10,920 nt of DNA from an uncultured Rickettsiales bacterium (GCA_937996615.1 CALKVD010000130.1:1-10920); one strand, 5' to 3'. Shown: positions 1 through 7,693, counted from the first letter of the stretch. Notes: generated by a model from the sequence alone, not told the origin. Numbers and translations are program-made.

Positions 1-27
1 TAACAACAAATTATTTGGATATGTAAT

Positions 28-423
28 ATGAACAAAACAAACAAACAAAAATTTTTTAAAAATAATATTCAGTCAAATTATTGTCAAAATATTAATTGGA
101 CTGATCAAAAATTCTTAGAAGCACCTGAAAAATCTTTATGGAGAGCTGTGATAACTCAAGCTTTAATGGACGCGGCTTCTAGATCACAAAAAAAAAGCAA
201 AATAGCTCATAAGATGCAAGCATTACAATGGCTATTGTTGGAGGATGAATTTTTTACTGAGGTTTGTCATTATGCTGACTTTGAGCCTTCTGTTTTGAAA
301 GTTATAATAGAAGACGTATTAAAAAATGGATGTAAATGGCGTCAAGACCAACGTTCTAACGTTGTTAACCAAGAACTAATTATCTTAGTTAATTTTATGC
401 TAGACAGGCGAAAAATTAGATAA
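28..423 (+). CDS. Small conserved-looking hypothetical protein, 131 aa
   Basis: No function can be assigned. The protein has a lysine- and asparagine-rich N-terminus of about 25 residues. A central, probably all-helical block at residues 32-115 contains LWRAVITQALMDAA, then QALQWLL, then FFTEVCHYADFEPSVLK. From memory, this spacing (W-R-A-V-I-x-Q-A-L-x-D-A, then W-L, then F-x-x-V-C-x-x-A-x-x-x-P) resembles short proteins found in alphaproteobacterial chromosomes and phages, where the later motif often reads VC-x-x-AG-x-x-P-x-x-V. That resemblance is not verified. There is no signal peptide or membrane segment. The ATG at 28 has a GGA at 17-19 as a weak ribosome site, and no better upstream start is visible. 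Composition matches the neighbours. The gene converges on mlaC, and its TAA at 421-423 lies in the left arm of a shared palindrome. A DNA-binding or phage-derived role is possible but only a guess. Confidence 0.72.
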   Translation: MNKTNKQKFFKNNIQSNYCQNINWTDQKFLEAPEKSLWRAVITQALMDAASRSQKKSKIAHKMQALQWLLLEDEFFTEVCHYADFEPSVLKVIIEDVLKNGCKWRQDQRSNVVNQELIILVNFMLDRRKIR

Positions 424-476
424 ATAACCATGTTCGATACAGTATATGTTAACTATATTGAGCATGATTATTTATC
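419..476. terminator. 58-bp imperfect palindrome between convergent genes; probable bidirectional terminator
   Basis: The arms 419-443 and 452-476 form 21 Watson-Crick pairs of 25 plus two G-U pairs, around a centre of about 8 nt. The two remaining C-A mismatches on the plus strand become G-U pairs on the minus strand, so the stem is equally good in both transcripts. The stop codons of both flanking genes (421-423 and 472-474) lie inside the arms. There is no GC-rich core and no long T-run, so it is not a textbook intrinsic terminator. The position at the meeting point of two convergent genes supports a terminator or mRNA 3'-end role. A mobile palindromic element is an alternative. Confidence 0.5.
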
Positions 477-1104
477 GTTGAATAGGCTGCGAGTTATTAT
501 TAAGGGCTTCTATTAATCCATCAAAACCTCTTTGGGATATTAAAGAGTTAAACTCGGAACGCTGGGTTGATAATAGACTGATTCCTTCGGCAGTAATATC
601 TCGAATTTTGATATTATCAGGTGAATATAGTTTGCAGCGGTATGATATCACAAAAGGCTGACCGTTTAATGTGATCGTAGTATCGACCATAAATTGCTGG
701 TTAGTACTAGGTGAAATAGCGTTAATTGTGACTGCTTGGCCTGTGTATTTACTGAACTTATCTGCATAAGACCTGACTAGGTATTTGCGATATGCGTTCA
801 AGTATTTTTGCTGGTCAGTAGAGGAAATGCTGTTCCATGATTTGCCCATAGCAAATTTTGCCATCCATTCAGTATCAACGACATCAAGAAAAATGGAGCT
901 GAGTTTTTCTACTTTTTGTGCCGAATTTAGTGATGAGTTTGAAGCTGTTGCTCTAGATTTTGCTTCTATTGCGCGCACATATTGTTCGACTGTAGCAGCT
1001 TCGCCTTCATAGGACCAGGCGGTATTGTTGCTTGAGAAAATAGTTGTGAGTAATGCAAACAAAAAAATAATCACGCAAGTTTTTTTATTGATCTTAGTAG
1101 ACAT
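472..1104 (-). CDS. mlaC: MlaC/Ttg2D-family periplasmic phospholipid-binding protein
   Basis: This is a 210-aa protein of the usual MlaC length. In the Mla system, MlaC carries phospholipids through the periplasm between the outer-membrane MlaA complex and the inner-membrane MlaFEDB transporter. An N-terminal signal peptide is evident: KINKK, then a hydrophobic stretch at about residues 10-24, with likely cleavage near AWS-Y at 29-32. The mature part shows family hallmarks: IFLDVVDTEWMAKFAMGKSW, then a YRKYLVRSYADKF helix, then YRCKL and IRDITAEGISLLSTQRSEF, ending in GFDGLIEAL. The ATG at 1102-1104 is the only start that keeps the whole signal peptide. No Shine-Dalgarno sequence is visible. 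Two direct repeats lie 11 to 53 nt upstream of the start. The other mla genes are not in the window, so the gene stands alone here, divergent from lptB. Family assignment is confident; transport direction is not inferred. Confidence 0.9.
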   Translation of the reverse strand: MSTKINKKTCVIIFLFALLTTIFSSNNTAWSYEGEAATVEQYVRAIEAKSRATASNSSLNSAQKVEKLSSIFLDVVDTEWMAKFAMGKSWNSISSTDQQKYLNAYRKYLVRSYADKFSKYTGQAVTINAISPSTNQQFMVDTTITLNGQPFVISYRCKLYSPDNIKIRDITAEGISLLSTQRSEFNSLISQRGFDGLIEALNNNSQPIQR

Positions 1105-1114
1105 TTGGTTATAG

Positions 1115-1157
1115 AAAATATATAGGTGGTTAATAAAAAATATATAGGTGGTTAATA
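1115..1157. repeat. Two direct 21-bp repeats just upstream of mlaC
   Basis: Two identical 21-bp copies occupy 1115-1135 and 1137-1157, a 22-bp period, close to two helical turns. The shared core is ATATATAGGTGGTTAATA. They lie 11-53 nt upstream of the mlaC start codon (minus strand), so they are in its leader or promoter region and could bind a regulator on one face of the helix. A related sequence in inverted orientation, ACCACCTATATTTT, occurs at 10160-10173. A simple slippage duplication is equally possible. Confidence 0.75.
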
Positions 1158-1173
1158 ATGTGTTGATGTTTTG

Positions 1174-1201
1174 TAGCAGCTTTGTATTTAGCTAGCTGCT
1201 A
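1174..1201. other. Stem-loop in the mlaC-lptB divergent spacer
   Basis: TAGCAGCT at 1174-1181 pairs perfectly with AGCTGCTA at 1194-1201 around a 12-nt loop. It lies about 70 nt upstream of mlaC (minus strand) and about 180 nt upstream of lptB. No T-run follows on either strand, so it is not an obvious terminator. It could be an operator or leader structure. The rest of the 278-bp spacer is AT-rich with no further gene. Confidence 0.35.
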
Positions 1202-1258
1202 GCATTGAAAGTTATTCCACATATTAAATCTCTATGCAACAATTTTTTATTTAATGGT

Positions 1259-1287
1259 TTGGTTGGTTTGACGATTGTAGCTATAAT
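1259..1287 (+). promoter_or_regulatory. Candidate sigma-70-type promoter for lptB-addB
   Basis: A perfect TATAAT lies at 1282-1287, with TTGGTT at 1259-1264 as a partial -35 element and a 17-bp spacer. Transcription would start near 1294, giving a leader of about 90 nt before lptB. A better-looking TTGACG at 1268-1273 sits only 8 bp from the -10 element and cannot pair with it. TATAAT occurs by chance fairly often in such AT-rich DNA, so confidence is modest. Confidence 0.35.
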
Positions 1288-1382
1288 TTAGTTTATTTGC
1301 ATTTAAAGGTGCAACGATATAAATTTAGGTAAACAAATTTTTTACTAAACTACCACACAATAATCTACAATTAAATTAATAT

Positions 1383-2102
1383 ATGAATTTTATAGCACAA
1401 AACTTAGGTAAAACTTATAACCAGCGGAAAATAGTCAAGGACTTTAGTATTAGCTTTTCTTCCGGCGAAGTAGTTGGTTTGCTTGGTCCAAATGGTGCTG
1501 GGAAAAGTACTTCGTTTTATATGTTGGCTGGAATTATCAAGCCGGACCATGGTAAGATAATATTAAATGATAATGACATAACAGGATTAGAGCTATACCA
1601 AAGAGCGAGAATAGGTTTAAGCTATTTGCCGCAAGAAAGCTCAGCATTTGCATCTCTAACAGTTTGGCAAAACATAGCGGCAGTTTTAGAAATTAGCGAC
1701 TACGATGAAAGTTCTTTGAATAATAGAGTAGAGAAGTTGCTCCAAGATTTAAACTTGCTGCATTTGGCTGAAGTCAAGGCTATTGCTCTTTCTGGCGGGG
1801 AAAGACGTAGAATGGAAATTGCTAGGTGTCTTGCTACTAAACCTCAATATCTTTTGTTGGATGAGCCATTAGCTGGTGTTGATCCGATTGCTGTGAATGA
1901 GATCAAGAGTATAATACAATCATTGCGCAAAAAACAAATAGGAATCTTGATAACTGACCATAATGTCCGTGAAGCATTAGACACGGTTGATCGGGCTTAT
2001 GTTATGTATGATGGTCAAGTGATTGCTGAAGGGACTCCAGATTTATTAGCAAATAATGAAATGGTTAAGCAGCTATATCTGGGTGAGAAATTTACATTAT
2101 AA
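1383..2102 (+). CDS. lptB: LPS export ABC transporter ATP-binding protein LptB
   Basis: A 239-aa ABC ATPase matching LptB in length and motifs. LptB dimerises under the LptFG permease at the cytoplasmic face of the inner membrane, and its ATP hydrolysis drives lipopolysaccharide extraction to the LptC-A-D bridge. All catalytic motifs are intact: Walker A GPNGAGKST (35-43), Q-loop glutamine in YLPQE (84), signature LSGGERRR (136-143), Walker B LLLDEP with glutamate 161, D-loop AGVD and H-loop histidine in ITDHNV (193). LSGGERRRMEIARCLA, the DPIAV segment and DHNVREAL distinguish LptB from branched-chain amino acid ATPases. The gene starts at ATG 1383 without a clear ribosome site. lptA and lptC, often upstream of lptB, are absent here; the upstream neighbour is divergent mlaC. 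addB begins 16 bp downstream, so the two are probably cotranscribed. Confidence 0.95.
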   Translation: MNFIAQNLGKTYNQRKIVKDFSISFSSGEVVGLLGPNGAGKSTSFYMLAGIIKPDHGKIILNDNDITGLELYQRARIGLSYLPQESSAFASLTVWQNIAAVLEISDYDESSLNNRVEKLLQDLNLLHLAEVKAIALSGGERRRMEIARCLATKPQYLLLDEPLAGVDPIAVNEIKSIIQSLRKKQIGILITDHNVREALDTVDRAYVMYDGQVIAEGTPDLLANNEMVKQLYLGEKFTL

Positions 2103-2118
2103 AAAACAAGAAAAGTTA

Positions 2119-5100
2119 ATGATATACAATATTCCTTTTTCTTATAGCTTTATCGAAACAGTTATAAAATCTATTGCTGATGATCTATTATTCGGGGAAA
2201 AGAAGAAATATTTTCGTCCTATTGTGATTTTGCGTAATAAAGCTGAGCTTGATCTAGCCTACAATATTCTAGGTGATCGTGGTGCTGAGGCTGGGATTAC
2301 TTTTTATACCTATGATGATTTAAGTAAAGGTAAAATAAACAAAATATTATCACAGGCAATAGATTTATTTCAAGATTGTGAGAAACAAACAAGAATAATA
2401 ACACATACCGAACTGCTGCTATTGATAGACGATGCAATAGAAGATTATAAAGCAAAGGATCAAACGAATTTGGATTCAGATAAAAATTCCTCGCTATTTA
2501 CTTATTTCAATAGTATGCAAGAACCTCAAGATATTGAAATAGATGATCTCCACAGTTCTATACTGCAAACTTTTTATGAATATGAGCAGCATAATTTAAC
2601 TATAAATGATCTTGATTCATATAATAGTAACGAGATGTTTTTTGCTTATATAATCGAATATATAGATAGAAAATTAGTCATGATGAATTGTACTACAGAA
2701 GCTAGATTATGGCGGAAATTAATGGATTTTTTATATACTTCTCAATCAAAATGTAAAAATACTCCTATCTTTATTATTGCTCCATCAATAAATTTTCAAC
2801 ATTTATACAAATTTGTTGTTTGGCTGTATCAAAACTCAAATTGTCATATTTTTATCTATGGATTAAATCGGGACATTGAATTATCTGATGCTTGGAAATC
2901 CTGCGCTAGAAGTAGCTGTCAGTATGGGTATCTTCAGCTTTTTAATTTGTTGGATATCAAGGTAAACGATCAAGTGATTAAAGATCTGGTCCCTCTAAGG
3001 AACAGAGATTTGTTTCTCAATGCATTCGTGAGTTTTGTTGAAACTAGCAAAACAAAAAGCAACTCAAGGATAAAATTGACATCAAGCCATCTTGCGATTA
3101 GGCAGGACCAATATATTTTTGATCAGGTTGACAGTATTTTGAGGTTAATTGCTAAGGAGAGATATCAAACTGTTAATATAGTTAGTGATTGTCAGTTTTT
3201 AACCAGTAATATCGAGTATAAAATCAAAAATCTCTCAAAGTTAGATCAATCTAGTGATAGACAATTGAAACTCAGTACTTTGCCACTAAGACATTATAAA
3301 GAAGCTAAGTTTCTTGATATTTTGCAACTCACACTTGCATATGCTAATGCAAAAAATACTGAACAAAATAAAACCTTGCTCACCATTTTGCAGAGCCCAC
3401 ATCGCACAAGGCAATCGAATAGTATAGAGTTAGTAGTTGCTAAATTTATTACAGATTTCATTTTTTTTCACTGTTTTGAGCAGCCAGAGAAAATATTAGA
3501 ACTATTTGCTTGCGATATGGAAGATCAAGAATTGGAAGGATATCGGTATTTAAATGGTTTGATTACCGAGCTTAGAAAATGGGCAAATTTATCAGCTGAT
3601 AATCATGAAATTTATCGATTTTGGGAATGTCATTTTGCAATAGTAACATCAATTAATACTGATCTTAGAAAATATAATGCTGACATAGAGATTAATAATG
3701 ATAGGCAAATGATTTTGCAATCATTTGCTCAAGAAGTGCAGAAATTGTCCGGGTCTTTAAAAAGAAAAATATCGATTAGACAATATAAGCTAATCCTAAA
3801 TTCTGCATTAGAAATGCAACCAAAACAAAATACTTCAAGCCAAAGCAAAGTTATCGAGAGAGAGCAGGATTTTGATTTTGAAGTAAATTTGACAAGTAGC
3901 TATTCTATAGAAAATTTCCATACTGAAGAATCGAGTTTAACCATATTGGCCACTACACAAGATCAAGTATGGCCAGGTTTGGCAAAGAGTGGCTCTCTGA
4001 TTGGTTCATATACCAGAAATAAAGTTGGTTATCATAGTCCGGCTGAATACCATATATCAATGAGATTCATTAAATTTCTTTCTATCATAGCCAGAGAAAA
4101 AGTAGTTTTATGTAACACTAATCTGACAGATAAAGAAGAAAGCAGATGGATTTTGATGCTCAAAGTTTTTGTTAAAATGCTTGAAATTGGGTTTGATAAT
4201 TTAGATTTGGAATCTAATAGCCAAATTAAATCACATATGGCTTCGGTGAAAAAAGAGCCGATATTAATCGCGAATCCGCCACTTAACTCAAGGCCCAATT
4301 ACCTTTCGGCAACTTCTCTACAGCAGTTAATGCATAATCCATACCTATATTATTGCAAATATATTCTCTTGCTTAAATCTATCGGTAGTCCAGATCAAGA
4401 AAGAGTTAAGGATATATATAAGAGAGAATTTGGTATTGTGGTTCATAATACTGTGGCTCAAATAGACTACAAACAAAAGCTAGAAGTCTATATGGAAAAC
4501 TTTATGGTTAATGCAAAAAGAGAAGTAGACAGGTTGTTCTTCAGAAGGATAATTGCGAGTAATATTATTGAACAGCGAGAATATATTTTTTGGATGTGGG
4601 AACAAAAATTGAATAATATTGGATTATGGTTATATTATAATGAAATAGAATTAAGAAAGAGATTCAATATCACTGAAAGTTTATATGAGAAAAAATATAG
4701 TATTATTTATCATCTCGATTCAAGTCAAGAAAGTAAAGAGACAAATTCTCTCAAGCTGGAAATAGTTTGTGATAGGGTAGATTTTGCTTATGATAGCGAT
4801 GGTAAAAAACATATCATTATCACTGATTATAAAACTGGTGTATTGCCAAGTAACAGTGATATTTCCAACTGGGATTATCCTCAGCTTGTTTTTGAAGGGT
4901 TGATTCTTTCTAGATCGCCAGAAGTTGCAAACCAAGCTAAGATTATGTTGCGTTATCTTGGTTTATATGGGGCTCATAATAAGCCCAATATAGAGAAATG
5001 GGTCAATTTTGACTATGAAAAAAATCACACTATTATACAAGAAATTATTGAAAAATATTATCAAAAAAAAATGGACTATAGTAATAGTGGCAAGTATTAT

Positions 5101-5136
5101 GATGACGAGTTCCGTCATATTTTGCGCGAAATTTAA
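2119..5136 (+). CDS. addB: AddB-type double-strand break repair protein (inactive helicase plus PD-(D/E)XK nuclease), divergent
   Basis: This 1005-aa protein fits the alphaproteobacterial AddB architecture. AddB pairs with the helicase-nuclease AddA to resect double-strand breaks for RecA loading. The N-terminal part (about 1-400) starts YNIPFSYSFIETVI and has no GxGKS Walker A, as expected for an AddB pseudo-helicase. The middle holds a TTQDQVWPG segment (W618) and SRWILML (S675), matching the GLNEGxWP and SRWLxRL blocks I recall for the family. The C-terminal nuclease domain (about 725-1000) shows LSATSLQQLMHNPYLYY, H776, DRVDF (885-889), the catalytic DYK (903-905) and PQLVFEG (Q922). The iron-sulfur cysteine set of Bacillus AddB is absent, as in alphaproteobacterial forms. 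I chose ATG 2119, beginning MIYNIPF, because an upstream in-frame ATG at 2056 lies inside lptB and would add unrelated residues. No addA is in the window. Confidence 0.82.
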   Translation: MIYNIPFSYSFIETVIKSIADDLLFGEKKKYFRPIVILRNKAELDLAYNILGDRGAEAGITFYTYDDLSKGKINKILSQAIDLFQDCEKQTRIITHTELLLLIDDAIEDYKAKDQTNLDSDKNSSLFTYFNSMQEPQDIEIDDLHSSILQTFYEYEQHNLTINDLDSYNSNEMFFAYIIEYIDRKLVMMNCTTEARLWRKLMDFLYTSQSKCKNTPIFIIAPSINFQHLYKFVVWLYQNSNCHIFIYGLNRDIELSDAWKSCARSSCQYGYLQLFNLLDIKVNDQVIKDLVPLRNRDLFLNAFVSFVETSKTKSNSRIKLTSSHLAIRQDQYIFDQVDSILRLIAKERYQTVNIVSDCQFLTSNIEYKIKNLSKLDQSSDRQLKLSTLPLRHYKEAKFLDILQLTLAYANAKNTEQNKTLLTILQSPHRTRQSNSIELVVAKFITDFIFFHCFEQPEKILELFACDMEDQELEGYRYLNGLITELRKWANLSADNHEIYRFWECHFAIVTSINTDLRKYNADIEINNDRQMILQSFAQEVQKLSGSLKRKISIRQYKLILNSALEMQPKQNTSSQSKVIEREQDFDFEVNLTSSYSIENFHTEESSLTILATTQDQVWPGLAKSGSLIGSYTRNKVGYHSPAEYHISMRFIKFLSIIAREKVVLCNTNLTDKEESRWILMLKVFVKMLEIGFDNLDLESNSQIKSHMASVKKEPILIANPPLNSRPNYLSATSLQQLMHNPYLYYCKYILLLKSIGSPDQERVKDIYKREFGIVVHNTVAQIDYKQKLEVYMENFMVNAKREVDRLFFRRIIASNIIEQREYIFWMWEQKLNNIGLWLYYNEIELRKRFNITESLYEKKYSIIYHLDSSQESKETNSLKLEIVCDRVDFAYDSDGKKHIIITDYKTGVLPSNSDISNWDYPQLVFEGLILSRSPEVANQAKIMLRYLGLYGAHNKPNIEKWVNFDYEKNHTIIQEIIEKYYQKKMDYSNSGKYYDDEFRHILREI

Positions 5137-5184
5137 GATATTTGCTAGATTAGCTCGCATAATTATTATGTATTTCACTAATAG

Positions 5185-5215
5185 TTATTATATTTTTAAT
5201 ATAAAATTATAATAA
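5185..5215. terminator. AT-only stem-loop downstream of addB; possible terminator
   Basis: TTATTATA (5185-5192) pairs with TATAATAA (5208-5215). The stem extends inward by four A-T pairs past one bulged base to a loop of about 6 nt. It lies about 48 nt after the addB stop codon. With no G-C pairs it would be a weak terminator, and there is no clear T-run after it. The rest of the addB-mltG spacer (5137-5367) is AT-rich and holds no gene that I can support. Confidence 0.3.
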
Positions 5216-5324
5216 TGCACTTAAATACTAAAATTTATGCAGTGAAAGATGCCAAACATGGATCTGTTTTATGAGAATGAAAGAATTTTTTGAATTAGTA
5301 CTACCATTTTTATGATTAATGGTG

Positions 5325-5330
5325 TATAAT
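5325..5330 (+). promoter_or_regulatory. Candidate -10 element for mltG and the isc genes
   Basis: A perfect TATAAT preceded directly by TG lies 37 nt upstream of the chosen mltG start. The predicted transcript start near 5337 would exclude the upstream GTG-containing reading as a comfortable start and fits translation from ATG 5368. No good -35 hexamer is found 16-18 bp upstream (TACCAT at 5302-5307), so support is partial. Confidence 0.3.
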
Positions 5331-5367
5331 AGCAATTCAAACAGATGTGGTATATAAAAAATATTAT

Positions 5368-6369
5368 ATGAAAACAATGTTTAGTGGGATGGTAGCTGTT
5401 GCAAAGTTCATACTATTTGCTTCAGTAATCTCTGTAACAATAGTATCGATCTTTCTATACAAGGGAGCCTATATGCACCGAGTAGAAGAGGGAAGAATTT
5501 TTATTCTTAAACCTAATACTTCTGCAAGCAAACTTGGCATTCAACTTGAGAAAAGTGGATTGATTATAAATCGCCATGTGTTCTACGCAATGTATAATTT
5601 GCATAGAGTCTTAGGTGATATTAATCTTCAAGCTGGAGAATATGCCTTCACCCCTGGGATGCGTATGGTTGATATACTCAATTCTATAGCGCAAGGAAAA
5701 GTTGTAAAGCATATGCTCAGAATCCAGGAGGGATTTAGCATGTGGCAGATTTTAAAAATTTTGGAACAGGCTCCAAGTTTAAAAGCTATCAAGCCATCTA
5801 TGATTCAAAAGTTTAGTGAGGGCAGTGTTCTGCCTGATACCTACAGTTATATGCACGGCGCCGATATGGTGAATATTTTGGAACGCATGCGTAATGCCCA
5901 AAATGATTTTATGAATGCAGTGTGGCCTAAACGCGACACGAGAATAGATAAACTACTCCTGAATAAAAACGAGGTTTTAATTCTAGCTTCGATTGTTGAA
6001 AAAGAAACAAGTATTAAAAGCGAAAAAGCTTTAATTGCTGGTGTATATCTTAATAGGTTAAGCAAGGGGATGCCACTGCAAGCAGATCCAACGACTATAT
6101 ACGGATTAACTTACGGGAAAAACCTGGGGCGTAAACTTTTGCGAAGTGATTTGAAACATCAATCACCCTATAATACTTATGTAAAACGCGGTCTGCCGCC
6201 AACGCCAATATGTAATCCAAGCAAAGATTCAATTTTGGCAGTTTTGCAGCCAGTTTGGACTTCGCATTTGTTTTTTGTGGCTGATGGAACTGGAGGGCAT
6301 ATTTTTTCTAATACGTTCGATGGTCATAAAGTTAATATAGCTAAAATCAAATATAGCGAAAAGTATTAA
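5368..6369 (+). CDS. mltG: Endolytic peptidoglycan transglycosylase MltG (YceG family)
   Basis: A 333-aa inner-membrane protein. MltG cuts nascent glycan strands inside the chain and so sets glycan length during peptidoglycan synthesis. A short cytoplasmic N-terminus is followed by one transmembrane helix (about residues 9-31) and then a periplasmic YceG domain. Family landmarks are all present: the catalytic-glutamate motif LASIVEKET (about 206-214), GVYLNRL, MPLQADPTTIYG, SPYNTYVKRGLPPTPI and FVADGTGGHIFSNTFDGH near the C-terminus. An in-frame GTG at 5347 would add 7 residues. I preferred ATG 5368 because the added residues have no family support and the candidate -10 sits close. ATG 5377 is also possible. 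The first desulfurase gene follows after 39 nt with no clear terminator, so readthrough into the isc genes is likely. Its presence implies at least some peptidoglycan synthesis. Confidence 0.94.
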   Translation: MKTMFSGMVAVAKFILFASVISVTIVSIFLYKGAYMHRVEEGRIFILKPNTSASKLGIQLEKSGLIINRHVFYAMYNLHRVLGDINLQAGEYAFTPGMRMVDILNSIAQGKVVKHMLRIQEGFSMWQILKILEQAPSLKAIKPSMIQKFSEGSVLPDTYSYMHGADMVNILERMRNAQNDFMNAVWPKRDTRIDKLLLNKNEVLILASIVEKETSIKSEKALIAGVYLNRLSKGMPLQADPTTIYGLTYGKNLGRKLLRSDLKHQSPYNTYVKRGLPPTPICNPSKDSILAVLQPVWTSHLFFVADGTGGHIFSNTFDGHKVNIAKIKYSEKY

Positions 6370-6408
6370 CCTAATATCAATAAATAATGTGTTGCGATTT
6401 TAGAATAG

Positions 6409-7551
6409 ATGGTGGATGAAAAAAAAATATATATGGACCACAATGCAACCACCCCAATGAAACCAGAAGTGATTCGGGCGATGGTGGAAGTCATGGAAAA
6501 GAAAATACCCCTTAATAGTTCGTCAGTACATTCATATGGTAAGGATGCTCGAATGATACTCGAAAATTCAAGGCAGCTAATTCTACAAACTATTGGTTTG
6601 GATTATTACAGCCGTGATCATGGTTTGATTTTTACTTCTGGCGGAACGGAAGCAAATAATATTGCAATTCAAGGTATTATTGGCTATAAGCCAATTACTA
6701 CAACGGTTGAGCATCACTCAATTCTGAAAGTTGTGGGAGAAGGATTGGTGCCAGTCAAGAGGGACGGGGTTATTGATTTGGCAAAACTTGAAGAAGTGTT
6801 ATGTCATATAACCCAAGAAAGCAAAGTGTTATTTTCGCTTTCGCTAGCAAATAATGAAAGCGGAGTAATTCAATCTATAAGCGAAATAGCGTCAATATGT
6901 CAAAAATATAATGCATTGCTACATATCGATGCGGTGCAGGCTCTAGGAAAAATCGATGTTGATTTTATTGATCTTGGGGCAGACATGATGACGATTAGTG
7001 CCCATAAGATTGGGGGTCCGGTTGGTATTGGGGCGTTGATATATAAAAGAAAACTAAATCTACGTCCGATTATGTTTGGCGGTGGTCAGGAATCCAGATT
7101 AAGACCAGGGACAACTAATGTTTTATTGGCATATGGTTTTGGGATTGCATCTGGTTTGATCCACAATAGTATCAAGTTGATTAATGGACATATTTTAGAT
7201 TTGCGTAATTCTATTGAAGCTACTTTATCGCAAGAATCACCAGAAGTGATAATTTTTGGACAGGCAGCAAACAGATTGGCTAATACTAGTTTAATCTATA
7301 TGCCAAACGTTCCGAATGAAATACAAGTAGCTCACTTTGATATTAATGGAGTTGCAGTTAGTGCTGGTGCTGCTTGCTCTTCTTCTGTTATTGCTGCGTC
7401 GCATGTTGTTATGGGTATGGGATATAATGAAAAATTGGCACGTAGTTCGATTAGAGTCAGTCTAGGACTAGATAACACCCAAGAAGAAATAATTAAATTT
7501 TTAAAATTATGGAAAGAATTATATAGCAGATGTAATGATGATAGTGTATAA
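6409..7551 (+). CDS. IscS-like cysteine desulfurase, short divergent paralog without the IscU-docking tail
   Basis: A 380-aa pyridoxal-phosphate enzyme of the NifS/IscS type, which turns L-cysteine into alanine and a protein-bound persulfide. The fold and catalytic residues are present: IYMDHNATTP at the N-terminus, TSGGTEANN, H102 in VEHHS, D174 and Q177 in HIDAVQ, the PLP lysine K200 in SAHK, GGGQESRLRPGT, and the persulfide cysteine C323 in AGAACSSS. The cysteine loop has group I length but reads SSSVIAASHVV where canonical IscS has TSxSLEPSYVL. The C-terminus stops about 28 residues after the IRVSLG strand, some 17 residues earlier than its neighbour, so the tail used by IscS to bind IscU is missing. 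It lies between mltG and iscS. It is probably active, but its sulfur acceptor is unknown; tRNA thiolation is one guess. Paired desulfurases are, as I recall, seen in Rickettsia. Confidence 0.88.
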   Translation: MVDEKKIYMDHNATTPMKPEVIRAMVEVMEKKIPLNSSSVHSYGKDARMILENSRQLILQTIGLDYYSRDHGLIFTSGGTEANNIAIQGIIGYKPITTTVEHHSILKVVGEGLVPVKRDGVIDLAKLEEVLCHITQESKVLFSLSLANNESGVIQSISEIASICQKYNALLHIDAVQALGKIDVDFIDLGADMMTISAHKIGGPVGIGALIYKRKLNLRPIMFGGGQESRLRPGTTNVLLAYGFGIASGLIHNSIKLINGHILDLRNSIEATLSQESPEVIIFGQAANRLANTSLIYMPNVPNEIQVAHFDINGVAVSAGAACSSSVIAASHVVMGMGYNEKLARSSIRVSLGLDNTQEEIIKFLKLWKELYSRCNDDSV

Positions 7552-7639
7552 TTACGGATGAGTTTTAGAAGTTTCTATATCGATCATGTTTTTGCAATCA
7601 AAACTCAAAATTCAAACAAAGCTGCTAAAACAAATATAT

Positions 7640-7653
7640 TAGATAGTTATCTA
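7640..7653. other. Short palindrome in the spacer between the two desulfurase genes
   Basis: TAGATA-GT-TATCTA is a perfect 6-bp inverted repeat, 40 nt upstream of the canonical iscS start. The same 142-bp spacer holds TGAGTTTT (7559-7566) and AAAACTCA (7600-7607), an 8-bp inverted repeat with a 33-nt loop. Neither has a T-run. They may be operator-like or chance features in AT-rich DNA. I see no gene and no convincing promoter in the spacer. Confidence 0.25.
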
Positions 7654-7693
7654 TAAAAAGTTTGAAGCAATTTTGATTTAATAGATATAAAAA

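Noticed and set aside
1..27. Tail of a gene ending at the first TAA
   Set aside because: Three bases are not enough to support any coding call.
785..1012. Short plus-strand reading frame across mlaC
   Set aside because: It is antisense to a clear MlaC protein and has no recognisable features of its own. The same applies to the minus-strand frames inside addB and mltG and the frame across 4963-5212.
1268..1287. TTGACG with TATAAT as the lptB promoter pair
   Set aside because: The spacer is only 8 bp, far from the 16-18 bp needed, so TTGGTT at 1259 is the better -35.
2056..2118. Start of addB at the upstream ATG inside lptB
   Set aside because: The extra 21 residues come from another frame of the lptB 3' end, and MIYNIPF is the expected family N-terminus.
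5347..5367. GTG start for mltG at 5347
   Set aside because: It adds seven residues with no family support, and ATG 5368 is directly available ahead of the transmembrane helix.
6409..7551. First desulfurase as a pseudogene or a SufS/CsdA-type (group II) enzyme
   Set aside because: The frame is intact with every catalytic residue, and the cysteine loop has group I length and spacing.
7662..7691. TTGAAG-18-TATAAA as an iscS promoter
   Set aside because: The transcript would begin at or after the ATG at 7694, leaving no usable start codon context.
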